Shown: positions 6,070-13,880 of the stretch, piece by piece
Numbering within the stretch: position 1 is the stretch's first letter
Layout of the letters: each line of letters starts with the position of its first letter
NCBI GenBank assembly: GCA_016789205.1
Contig: JAEURF010000011.1
Span: 1 to 14,614, forward strand
Source: Anaerolineales bacterium
GTDB taxonomy: Bacteria; Chloroflexota; Anaerolineae; Anaerolineales; Villigracilaceae
Direction of reading: 5' to 3'
Length of the DNA: 14,614 nt
Made by a program: the position numbers and the translations under genes
Notes under the pieces: generated by a model
Told to the model about the DNA's origin: nothing
Seen by the model: the letters and a program-made list of their open reading frames with translations, nothing else
Databases searched by the model: none

Positions 6070-6630
6070 TTACCAAAACATAAATCCGGTGACAGAAAAG
6101 AACCAATCAATTAATGGTTGATAGATTTGCAAGCCGAAGAAAGCAACTAAGATTCCTAACATTGCGCCAACGATTACATCTGATAGATAATGCACACCCA
6201 TCGTCACGCGGGAGAATGCTACAAGCGGAGCCCAAAGCCACAAGATGAGAGCCAGCCAACCCGGAGTCAGAAGCGTGCCGAGTACGGCAATCATAAATGC
6301 ACGCGCGGCATGTCCAGATGGAAAAGAGTGTGGGTCTGTACTTCTATAAATATTTCCCCAATCACCGGCGGGTCTTTGCCTCTTAAAAATAAATTTGACA
6401 GCAAAGACAACAACAGCCAAACCACCAATGCCAAAAAAGAGAATGGTTGCAAATTTTTTGAAAGTAGCATCACCAAAGAGCCACATCAAAATTAAGCCTG
6501 CTAGCCAAAACCATGAATCGCCGGAATGTGAAAAGAAAATGGCGACGTTGCGTAAAAAACCCGGCTTTTCAGCAATACGCATTTGACTGGAAAGTCGGGC
6601 ATCGTGTTCAAGGATGTTGTGAAGATTCAT
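6070..6630 (-). CDS. PAP2-superfamily membrane phosphatase
   Basis: This 186-residue membrane protein has the complete three-part PAP2 acid phosphatase signature. Lys79 with Arg86-Pro87 forms K-x6-RP, PSGH is at 104-107, and Ser140-Arg141 with His147 and Asp151 forms SR-x5-H-x3-D. His107 and His147 are the expected catalytic pair. Hydrophobic segments surround these motifs (about 39-52, 60-80, 112-135 and 150-170). The length suits the undecaprenyl-pyrophosphate or lipid phosphate phosphatase type, so the likely substrate is a lipid phosphate at the membrane surface. The substrate is an inference. The start overlaps the preceding nucleotidyltransferase stop as ATGA (6630-6627), showing tight coupling. 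Together the two suggest a lipid-linked nucleotide or sugar pathway, although neither substrate is identifiable. Confidence 0.9.
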   Translation of the reverse strand: MNLHNILEHDARLSSQMRIAEKPGFLRNVAIFFSHSGDSWFWLAGLILMWLFGDATFKKFATILFFGIGGLAVVVFAVKFIFKRQRPAGDWGNIYRSTDPHSFPSGHAARAFMIAVLGTLLTPGWLALILWLWAPLVAFSRVTMGVHYLSDVIVGAMLGILVAFFGLQIYQPLIDWFFSVTGFMFW

Positions 6631-7493
6631 TTTCTTTTTGGTTTAACCTTTATCCGTTTTTCAAGTTGTCTGTTTTTATTTATGAACTTCGTTTTGTTCG
6701 GAGTTTTTTTGATAGATTCTTTTTTGCGTTGACTCGCTAAATCAGCGCGAATTAATTCTAATTGATGTGGTTTATCTACATCCATACATGGTTCTGCATG
6801 TTCCCAGATGATGGCTCTGCCTTTGATTCCGATTCTTTGTGAGGCACGTTCTACCAAACCTTGCAATGTAAATTGACGTGTGAACAATTGGAAGAATGTA
6901 TCTAAGCCAATTACGGATGCTTGTTTAAGTGGACTCTTGCGATTGCCAATTAGTTGTTCCCAAGTATCTAAATGGTCTGTCGCCATGCTGACGTGAATGA
7001 TGTTGACATCTGCCCCACAGACTTGCATGTCTTTTAATTTTGTGTAGGTGCGGTTTGAGGTTGGAAAGCGCGCTTCCATGACTTCACGCGGACAAACCCC
7101 ATAATATAAATCATCTCTGGTTTGCATCGCAGTTTTGATTAGCCAATCAACCATATCCCCTTTAAGCGTGGGAATATCGGAAGAGACAATTAATACATAT
7201 TCACTTTTTTTATTTATTTCAAGTGCTTTATTTACACCTGCTACAATATTTGAAAGCATCCGCCCTTGATTAGAAATAAAATGCAAAGGCTTTTTGCAAG
7301 TTACGCCGCTTTTTGGGGAAAGCCCAATCACGATGACTTGGTTGACTAGTTTGGCATCACTGAGTGCATCTAAGACCCATTGCACCATCGGTTTACCTGC
7401 AACGTCAATTAAGGCTTTTGAATCGCCATTGGAATAAGCATACAATTTATCGCCGGGTTGTGGAATGCCACCAGCCGTAACAATCGCAATCAT
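6627..7493 (-). CDS. MobA-like NTP transferase (GT-A fold nucleotidyltransferase)
   Basis: This 288-residue protein starts MIAIVTAGG. TAGG at 6-9, DSKALIDVAGKPMVQW (24-39, with Lys26) and VSSDIPTL (103-110, with Asp106 as likely metal ligand) are the three nucleotide-binding elements of NTP_transf_3/MobA-type enzymes, which transfer a nucleotidyl group to a phosphorylated acceptor. The first loop is longer than the usual GGxSxRMG form (GGIPQPGDKLYAYSNGDSK), so molybdopterin guanylyltransferase activity is not implied. From about residue 254 the C-terminus is an unusual Lys/Arg-rich tail ending KVKPKRK. The gene starts 3 bases after the stop of the upstream gene, whose 3' end holds an AGGAG about 13 bases before this ATG. 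The stop overlaps the PAP2 start. The acceptor substrate is unknown. Confidence 0.82.
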   Translation of the reverse strand: MIAIVTAGGIPQPGDKLYAYSNGDSKALIDVAGKPMVQWVLDALSDAKLVNQVIVIGLSPKSGVTCKKPLHFISNQGRMLSNIVAGVNKALEINKKSEYVLIVSSDIPTLKGDMVDWLIKTAMQTRDDLYYGVCPREVMEARFPTSNRTYTKLKDMQVCGADVNIIHVSMATDHLDTWEQLIGNRKSPLKQASVIGLDTFFQLFTRQFTLQGLVERASQRIGIKGRAIIWEHAEPCMDVDKPHQLELIRADLASQRKKESIKKTPNKTKFINKNRQLEKRIKVKPKRK

Positions 7494-7496
7494 AAA

Positions 7497-8402
7497 TTAA
7501 TTCAACTCCTGCAATTGAGGTTCAAATTTAAGTTTGGTAATCATTTCGTTTAATTCATCTAAACTTAATGCACGTCCTTTACCAGCCAAAGCGACCAATG
7601 CCGCTTCCATCATGTTGGTTCCAAACGAGCGACCTTCTAAGACCGGTGTCGTGGTGATTAAGTATTTCACACCGGCTTTTTTGAATTGTTCCACATCTTC
7701 AGGCGTAGTCGTATTTGTCACAATCACCTTACCTGTCAAATCGTCAGGCATGAAGCGTTTAATGTAATGACAATCTCCGGCAATCACGGTAGCCCAAGCA
7801 TATTGTTTTCCAAATTTCGGTGTGCGTTTTTCTTGCTTTTCACCGGTTGGGTAAATCCATTTGAAAGGTAAGCGACCAGCAATTGGCATCAACAATGCAG
7901 CAACCGTTTTCAGTTGGCTTAATTTATGAATTTCAATCGGAATATCCAAGCCGAACATCATATCGCCGAATATAGTTTCATAACCGGCATCTGCAAACGC
8001 GCTAGAAAGCCCCCAACGGTCTACACCTACAGTCACAAGTACTTTACGACCTTTTGAATTAATGTAATCACCAATGTTCTTATCTAAAAATGCTGGCGCT
8101 TTATTTTCAAGTGTATTTTTTAATCCGCCACCATCTACAATGGGTGTCTTCTTGACATAACGAATAATAGGTGTGACAGAATAAAAAGGATAACGCTTAC
8201 CATCGGCAACTACTTCCAAATCTGCGCCACCCACTCCAAACGCATCTACTTTGCCGTCTAACTCTTGAAATTTCAACGCCGCGGCTTCCATGTCGCCATC
8301 TGTGCCGATGCGTTCAATGCGGACAGTTTCGCCGAGTAAATTTACTTCTACCGATTTGTTGCGTTTTGATGACCCAATACTTACGCTAACTGCATGTTTC
8401 AT
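7497..8402 (-). CDS. Conserved protein of unknown function, first gene of a four-gene cluster
   Basis: This 301-residue soluble protein has no signal peptide or membrane segment. Recognisable stretches are MKHAVSVSIGSSKRNK, RIERIGTDGDMEAA, VDAFGVGGADLEVV, TPIVDGGGLKNTLE, VLVTVGVDRWGLSSAF and, near the end, LITTTPVLEGRSFGTNMMEA. I recall homologues in Chloroflexota and Firmicutes carrying the automatic label quinate 5-dehydrogenase. I see no clear Rossmann GxGxxG dinucleotide site here and would not assign that activity. The repeated Gly-rich turns suggest an alpha/beta enzyme or binding fold. A good Shine-Dalgarno (GGAGGC) precedes the ATG, and a TATAAT lies about 30 bases upstream, so it probably starts its own transcript. 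The nucleotidyltransferase gene follows after 3 bases, pointing to a shared pathway. Confidence 0.75.
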   Translation of the reverse strand: MKHAVSVSIGSSKRNKSVEVNLLGETVRIERIGTDGDMEAAALKFQELDGKVDAFGVGGADLEVVADGKRYPFYSVTPIIRYVKKTPIVDGGGLKNTLENKAPAFLDKNIGDYINSKGRKVLVTVGVDRWGLSSAFADAGYETIFGDMMFGLDIPIEIHKLSQLKTVAALLMPIAGRLPFKWIYPTGEKQEKRTPKFGKQYAWATVIAGDCHYIKRFMPDDLTGKVIVTNTTTPEDVEQFKKAGVKYLITTTPVLEGRSFGTNMMEAALVALAGKGRALSLDELNEMITKLKFEPQLQELN

Positions 8403-8405
8403 AAC

Positions 8406-8439
8406 GAAGCCTCCACGTGCGAGATTTATTACTATTATA
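8406..8439 (-). promoter_or_regulatory. -10 box and ribosome binding site of the four-gene cluster
   Basis: On the minus strand a consensus TATAAT (8439-8434) is followed by a short leader and GGAGGC (8413-8408) just before the ATG at 8402. A -35 is not clear, because its position would fall in the 3' end of the preceding kinase gene. The gap between the genes is only 45 bases. Confidence 0.45.
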
Positions 8440-8447
8440 TAACGGAA

Positions 8448-10139
8448 TCATGCAGAAGGATTGACGGGAAGCGTGAAGTAAAACGTTGACCCTAAACCCG
8501 CTTCGCTCTTGACCCAAATCCTGCCGCCGTGAAACTCGACAATTCTCTTCACCAAAGCAAGCCCTACGCCTGTACCTTCAGACTCAGCATCTAACTTGTT
8601 AAACAAACCAAAGATTCTTTCGTGATGTTCTGGTGCAATCCCAATCCCATTATCTCTAACAAAAAAAGTATATTCGCCATTTTGTTCACCTTCAAAGCCT
8701 ATTTCAATTTTTGGGTCTTTCTGTTCACCCATATACTTTGCGGCATTATCTACTAAGTTTTGTAACACTTCAATCATGCGTGGTTGGTCAACAAAAACGA
8801 TGGGTAAATTTTCCTGAACATAAATTGATATATTTTTTTCTTGAATACGCCCATGCACGATTTCAACCGCCGCAGAGACGAGACTTCCAAAAGATATATT
8901 TTTCTTTTCATTCAAGACCCGCCCAATGCGTGAAAGTTCCAACAAATCTTTTAAGAGTTGATTCATTCTATCTGTCGCTTTGACCACACGCGCCATATCT
9001 CGTTGAAAGGCTTCAATATCTCCGCTTAAGACACTTTTACTCATCAACCCAAGAAAGCCGCGGATAGTAACCAGTGGAGTTTTTAAATCATGTGAAACCG
9101 TATAACTGAAGCGTTCTAGTTCAGCGTTTTTTACTTCCATTTCATGCAATAAATTTTTCCGCTCTATCAATTCTTGTTGTAGCTGTTCCAATAGACGAGA
9201 TTTTTCAGATGTAATCACCACTTGTGCCGCAATGGTCTCCAACAAACGGATTTGTTCAGCATGATATGCATCTACTTCTTTCGCCTGTACAGACATCACC
9301 CCAATCGCTTTGTCTTGCGAAATTAATGGAATACCGATATACGAACGCATACCCGCATCGACAACAATCACAATGTTATGCTCTTTTTGAGTTTGAGGGT
9401 CATCAATGTTTGGCAAATATAAAGTTTGTTTTTTAGAGAGTACTTCCCAAGTAAGCCCTAAAGACTTTTTCAAACTACGCGGCGGAAGTTTCAAATCTTC
9501 ATTATCGTTCAAAAAAAGAGAATAATTAAACAAATCCTTTTCTTCATCATAAAAGCCAATATGAAAAGCATCTACAACCATTACCTTTTTTAATTCTCTA
9601 ACAAAAGCGCGCAGTTCTTGATATAAATCCTGCCCGCTAGAGAGCGCAAGGCTAATTTTATAAAGCAAAGTCATTTCATTGGTACTTTGCATTGAAAGCA
9701 ACTCTGCTTGTTTTTGCTCTGTAATGTCACGCGTAGCGCCGTAAATCCCCGCTAAACGATTATGTTGTTCATCCCAAATTGGGTACACATATCCGCCCAC
9801 CCAGCGTATCTTGCCATCTTTGCGAATGATTCTTAATTCATTATATACCTTCTGATTTTGGGCTAAGAGACGATTATCTTCAGCATCTCTTTCAACATCA
9901 TCCGGGTGAAGCATGATACTCCATACATCGCCATTCAAAAATTCTTCACGAGAATAACTGGTGATTTGTTCAAAAGCGCCGTCAATCCAACCTTCGCGAA
10001 TTTTGCCTTGTTCATCGAAATAAAGCACAAACGCATAATCAGACATCACGGATGTAATTAAGCGATAGCGTTCTTCACGGGCTTGTAAATCTTTTAGCCG
10101 CTCGTTATAAGTTATCAGAGACTTTAGGAAATTCCACAT
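8448..10139 (-). CDS. Soluble PAS-GAF sensor histidine kinase
   Basis: I take the start at ATG 10139 (MWNFLKSL, 563 residues). The frame stays open to 10301, but that part lies inside the ATPase-domain coding sequence of the upstream kinase and has no domain resemblance. Domains are PAS with PAC (about 20-145, ending ATRDITEQKQAE), GAF (about 155-315), a short coiled coil, a dimerisation/phosphoacceptor domain with SHDLKTPL (His350), and an HATPase domain with N-box QNLVDNAAKY (460-469), DNGIGI (496-501), FGLFNKL and GTGVGLALVKR (522-532). No membrane segment is visible. It should autophosphorylate on His350, but no response regulator is nearby. It follows the larger kinase by 16 bases, without an obvious Shine-Dalgarno sequence, suggesting translational reinitiation. 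The kinase cores of the two genes are close paralogues. Confidence 0.9.
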   Translation of the reverse strand: MWNFLKSLITYNERLKDLQAREERYRLITSVMSDYAFVLYFDEQGKIREGWIDGAFEQITSYSREEFLNGDVWSIMLHPDDVERDAEDNRLLAQNQKVYNELRIIRKDGKIRWVGGYVYPIWDEQHNRLAGIYGATRDITEQKQAELLSMQSTNEMTLLYKISLALSSGQDLYQELRAFVRELKKVMVVDAFHIGFYDEEKDLFNYSLFLNDNEDLKLPPRSLKKSLGLTWEVLSKKQTLYLPNIDDPQTQKEHNIVIVVDAGMRSYIGIPLISQDKAIGVMSVQAKEVDAYHAEQIRLLETIAAQVVITSEKSRLLEQLQQELIERKNLLHEMEVKNAELERFSYTVSHDLKTPLVTIRGFLGLMSKSVLSGDIEAFQRDMARVVKATDRMNQLLKDLLELSRIGRVLNEKKNISFGSLVSAAVEIVHGRIQEKNISIYVQENLPIVFVDQPRMIEVLQNLVDNAAKYMGEQKDPKIEIGFEGEQNGEYTFFVRDNGIGIAPEHHERIFGLFNKLDAESEGTGVGLALVKRIVEFHGGRIWVKSEAGLGSTFYFTLPVNPSA

Positions 10140-10155
10140 TAGATAAATTGATGAT

Positions 10156-13100
10156 TTATTGCACGATGATCTCAGTTGGCAAGGTGAAATAAAACGTTGC
10201 GCCTTTCCCCGCCTCACTCTGGACCCATATCCTGCCGCTGTGGAGTTCAACAATTCTCTTAACCAAAGCCAGACCCACGCCTGTGCCTTCAGAATCAACA
10301 TCCAATTTATTAAACAAGCCGAAAATCCGTTCGTGATGCATTTCCTCTATCCCAATCCCATTATCGCGGACATAAAAAATCGGCATATCATTTTCAAATC
10401 CATCCTGCCCAATTTCAATCAAAGGGTTGGGATGAAAACGCGCAAACTTTGCGGCATTATCTATTAAATTTTGTAGCACTTCCACCAAGCGCTGACGGTC
10501 GACATAAATACTTGGCATATCTTTTTGCACATTAACTTTTATAGCATTGGCTTGTAAACGCCCTTGCACAATTTCTAAGGCTTCGTTGACAATTTCATTG
10601 AAAGTAACTTGTTGGTATTGATTGATCAACCGCCCAACTCGTGAGAGATTAAGTAATTCATTTAATAACGCTTGCATTTTGTTGGTCGCATCGGAAATGC
10701 GTTGAATGTCGCCGCGCAAACGAGCATGATTGCCGCTCAAAGAATCTTGCTCTAAAAAGCCAAGGAATCCCTTAATCGTAATGAGTGGGGATTTCAAATC
10801 ATGTGAAACCGTATAAGTGAAGCGTTCCAATTCCGCATTTTTGTTTTCAAGTTCTACTATTAATTTTTTTCTTTCAATCAATTCGGTTTGTAATTCGCTG
10901 AACAAACGAGCATTTTCAATCGCAATCGCAACTTGATTGGCGTAGGTTAAGGCTAGTTCTGCATCTCTTTTTGTAAATTGACCGACTGTATGCCCGTCTA
11001 ATGCAATGATGCCGATGAGCCGCCCTTTGACTCTTAAGGGGATTGCCATCCATGCATGAATTATTTTATGAGCACCTTCATCAAAGACAGAAGTCATGGT
11101 TTGCACATCTTCAATCAAAACATAAGGTGCTTTGCCTTGCAATAAATCGTAGGCGGGTTCATTTTCATTAATTTCAAACTTCATGCCAATATGTTCAGAT
11201 TTTGGTTCAAGTCCGCGTGTGCTGACGATTTCCAGCATATTTTCATTTAACAATTGTACAGAAGCGCTATGATAAGGAATCACTTTTTCAAGCTGTTCCA
11301 AAATTCGGTCAATCGCTTCAGATTTATCTAACGTCTCTACTACGATTGCCACACTTTTACTTAGCGTTTCAGACTCGGCATTTTTAATTTCTAATTCAGA
11401 GATGAGTTTTTCACGTTCGGTTTCGACCCATTTTCTTTGACTAATATCGCGCACCATCACAATCGCAGTTTCATCAGTCACTGCAGAAATGCGTGCTTCA
11501 AAAAAGCGTGTTTCGGCATCTTCAGGTAATTCATATTCAAAAGCATGTAACTGTCCTGTGGCAATTGCGCGTTCTAATGAAAATAAGGTTTGATTGACAA
11601 TTGCCTCAGGGAAAAATTGATTTATATTTTTTCCAATAAATTCTGATGGTGGTACTAACGGCGTAATCTCTGTTGAGGCGACATAATCTAAAAACATGCC
11701 GTCTTTTGAAACTTCAAAAATCATATCGGGCATTGATTCAAGAATGGCGCGGGTTCTAGATTCAGCACTTTGCAATGCACGTTCAATTTGTTTAATTTCG
11801 GTGACATCATAAAACATGCTTAAAACACAATGCTGGTTTTTGAGATTGATTAGTTCATAATAACCGAGTGTAATTTTATTGGTTGGGAAAACAACTTCCA
11901 CGTTCGCTAAAGATTTTTTTTCAAGTATTTCTTTCACAAAAGCTTGCCGCTGTTCAGGTTGATTCCATAAACTAAACTCGAGAACAGAATGACCTAAAGC
12001 TTTCTCTGGTGAAAGCCCAGTAATTTGCCAAAAAGCTTCGTTGGCTTCTAAAAATATGCCATCTTCTAATGTGACAATGGAAATAGCCACTTTGTTGTTA
12101 TTAAATACTTTGCGGAAGCGTTCATCACTAGCCCGCAATTCGGTTTCGATAATTTTTCTTTCGAGGATTTCGGTTTGGGCTTCTTGATATAAACGCGCGT
12201 TGTCCATCGCAACAGATGCCAACGCCGCGAATTTTTCTAACAAAGTGAGCTGTTCTTTCGTAAATTTTTTCTGTTTTTCAGTATATGCCGCAACAATAAC
12301 GCCTATCACTTTTTGACTAGATTTAAGCGGTACACAAATGATGTTTTCAAAACCCATGCCTTCCACTTCAACAATTCTGCCTGACCACTGACTGTAATTT
12401 TCAACCAACATACTATTACCGTTTGCCCAAACATTTCCGGTCACGCCATAATTTTTATGAGTCAAGATATTATTAAATTGGGCAAATTTTCCGTTTCCAA
12501 TTTCTTGTTTCAAGGCTGACTCATCCGGCAGAACTAAATGTAAAGCCACTTCTTCGGTATCGAGCAAATCACCGGCGCGGGCGATAATCGATTCTAAGAG
12601 TGGACTCAACTCAAGGCGATTGACCAAGCCTAACGTCGTTTCGTGAAGCGCATTAAGATATTCCGCTTGGATTTGTATTTTTTCTTCGGCTAATTTTCTT
12701 TCGGTGATTTTGCTTTGGGCTTCTTGATATAAACGCGCATTGTCAATTGCAATAGATGCTAATGCCGCAAGTCTTTCCAGTAATAAAATTTGTTCTTTGG
12801 TAAATTCCTTTGGTTTCCCTATATGTGCTACGGTTAATGTTCCAATCACCTTATCACCAGATTTAAGCGGGGCGCCTAATACTGAACTAAACCCGACGTA
12901 TTCGGCTTCGGGGTCTCTGCCTTCCCAGTGGTTGTAATCTTCAGCATGGATAATTTTGCCTCTTTCCCACACTTTGCCAATTAATCCTTTACCTTTAGGA
13001 GTAAGTTCTCCATTGTAGTCAGCAAATATGCCGAAGCCTAATGCTTGCCGTAACATAGATTCATCATCTAATATCATATCAATGGCGACATGTTCGGTGT

Positions 13101-13824
13101 TCATTAATTGGCTGGCGCGAGCTAATAAAGACTCGAGGAGTGGACTCAATTCGAGGCGGTTGACCAAGCCCAACGTCGTTGCATGAAGCGCAGTTAGATA
13201 ATCTGCTTGAAGTTGGAGTTTTGCTTCGGCGCGTAATCGTTCTTTTAATTCCACATTTGATTCTGTCAATGAACGATTCATGATAAAAACAAGATAATAA
13301 ATTAATACGCTTGTGATAACGAATACCGCAGTGAGGTCGCGGGCGTAGTTGAGTGGCGGGTCTAGATTAAATTCATGTGAACCAATATGATGCTGATAAG
13401 CGAAATACCAAATCGTGATAAGGCTGAAAACACCTACAATGACACCTTCACGCCAACCCAACATCAGTGCGGCAAGCAAAATTACAGCGAGGTGAGAAAT
13501 TAATGCTACATCCCAAAGCCCATCGGCTTGTGCGGCTTGATAAGTCATGGTTATCCAAATTAACGTCACTGCAAAACGCCCGGCAAAACGCACGTATCCC
13601 ATACGGATAATAAATTGCATAATAAGAATAATAAAAACAACGAATGGGAATGTATAAGATGCCGAGCCACCCGCCCATGCTTTTGTACTAATACGATTAA
13701 CAATCAGTACCAACATAATGACGATTACTGCCCAGCCAAACCCGTTCAAAATTCTCGCCAGACGAGTTTTGTCTGGGTCTTCAAAAATGGGCGGGGCAAA
13801 AAAACGGCGGACTTTTGATAACAT
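10156..13824 (-). CDS. Membrane sensor histidine kinase with three GAF and two PAS domains
   Basis: This protein has 1222 residues. The N-terminus has about six membrane segments (about 28-43, 58-74, 82-97, 105-122, 125-142 and 165-183). GAF1 (about 205-370) and GAF2 (about 385-550) are tandem copies with a 180-residue period, each ending in the DNARLYQEAQ helix. PAS1 covers about 565-680, PAS2 about 687-800 and GAF3 about 820-978. The phosphoacceptor domain carries SHDLKSPL (His1008), and the HATPase domain has QNLIDNAAKF (1118-1127), DNGIGI (1154-1159), FGLFNKL and GTGVGLALVKR (1180-1190). All catalytic boxes are intact. Which ligands the sensor domains bind is not visible, and no GAF shows an obvious bilin-binding cysteine motif. 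The ATG at 13824 lacks a Shine-Dalgarno sequence but has TATAAT 7 bases upstream. A soluble paralogous kinase follows 16 bases downstream. Confidence 0.92.
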   Translation of the reverse strand: MLSKVRRFFAPPIFEDPDKTRLARILNGFGWAVIVIMLVLIVNRISTKAWAGGSASYTFPFVVFIILIMQFIIRMGYVRFAGRFAVTLIWITMTYQAAQADGLWDVALISHLAVILLAALMLGWREGVIVGVFSLITIWYFAYQHHIGSHEFNLDPPLNYARDLTAVFVITSVLIYYLVFIMNRSLTESNVELKERLRAEAKLQLQADYLTALHATTLGLVNRLELSPLLESLLARASQLMNTEHVAIDMILDDESMLRQALGFGIFADYNGELTPKGKGLIGKVWERGKIIHAEDYNHWEGRDPEAEYVGFSSVLGAPLKSGDKVIGTLTVAHIGKPKEFTKEQILLLERLAALASIAIDNARLYQEAQSKITERKLAEEKIQIQAEYLNALHETTLGLVNRLELSPLLESIIARAGDLLDTEEVALHLVLPDESALKQEIGNGKFAQFNNILTHKNYGVTGNVWANGNSMLVENYSQWSGRIVEVEGMGFENIICVPLKSSQKVIGVIVAAYTEKQKKFTKEQLTLLEKFAALASVAMDNARLYQEAQTEILERKIIETELRASDERFRKVFNNNKVAISIVTLEDGIFLEANEAFWQITGLSPEKALGHSVLEFSLWNQPEQRQAFVKEILEKKSLANVEVVFPTNKITLGYYELINLKNQHCVLSMFYDVTEIKQIERALQSAESRTRAILESMPDMIFEVSKDGMFLDYVASTEITPLVPPSEFIGKNINQFFPEAIVNQTLFSLERAIATGQLHAFEYELPEDAETRFFEARISAVTDETAIVMVRDISQRKWVETEREKLISELEIKNAESETLSKSVAIVVETLDKSEAIDRILEQLEKVIPYHSASVQLLNENMLEIVSTRGLEPKSEHIGMKFEINENEPAYDLLQGKAPYVLIEDVQTMTSVFDEGAHKIIHAWMAIPLRVKGRLIGIIALDGHTVGQFTKRDAELALTYANQVAIAIENARLFSELQTELIERKKLIVELENKNAELERFTYTVSHDLKSPLITIKGFLGFLEQDSLSGNHARLRGDIQRISDATNKMQALLNELLNLSRVGRLINQYQQVTFNEIVNEALEIVQGRLQANAIKVNVQKDMPSIYVDRQRLVEVLQNLIDNAAKFARFHPNPLIEIGQDGFENDMPIFYVRDNGIGIEEMHHERIFGLFNKLDVDSEGTGVGLALVKRIVELHSGRIWVQSEAGKGATFYFTLPTEIIVQ
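12139..13218 (-). repeat. In-frame tandem duplication encoding GAF1 and GAF2
   Basis: Two 540-base units (13218-12679 and 12678-12139) encode residues about 203-382 and 383-562 of the large kinase. The period is exact. For example, TGGACTCAA at 12601 recurs at 13141, and the strings reading ALH.TTLGLVNRLELSPLLES and DNARLYQEAQ are nearly identical in protein. Similarity is strong at the ends and weaker in the ligand-pocket region (residues 246-335 against 426-515). Confidence 0.88.
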
Positions 13825-13880
13825 TATTTTGATTATAGTACAAGGAACGGAGTAAAATTGAGAAAAAACTTGGAGAGTCC
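13825..13880. promoter_or_regulatory. Divergent promoter region between the large kinase and the lyase gene
   Basis: Toward the lyase (+): TTGATT (13829-13834), an 18-base spacer, TAAAAT (13853-13858), then GGAGAG (13872-13877) before the ATG at 13881. Toward the kinase (-): TATAAT (13837-13832) only 7 bases before the ATG at 13824, with no clear -35. The plus -35 hexamer overlaps the minus -10, so the two promoters would compete for polymerase if both are used. Confidence 0.5.

Noticed and set aside
6048..6110. A longer start for the PPC protein at 6110
   Set aside because: It would overlap the PAP2 gene by 41 bases and add residues outside the PPC domain. The start at 6047 gives the normal domain edge.
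10140..10301. An N-terminal extension of the soluble kinase starting at 10301
   Set aside because: It lies in another frame over the conserved ATPase domain of the upstream kinase, has no domain resemblance, and PAS homology begins only after the ATG at 10139.
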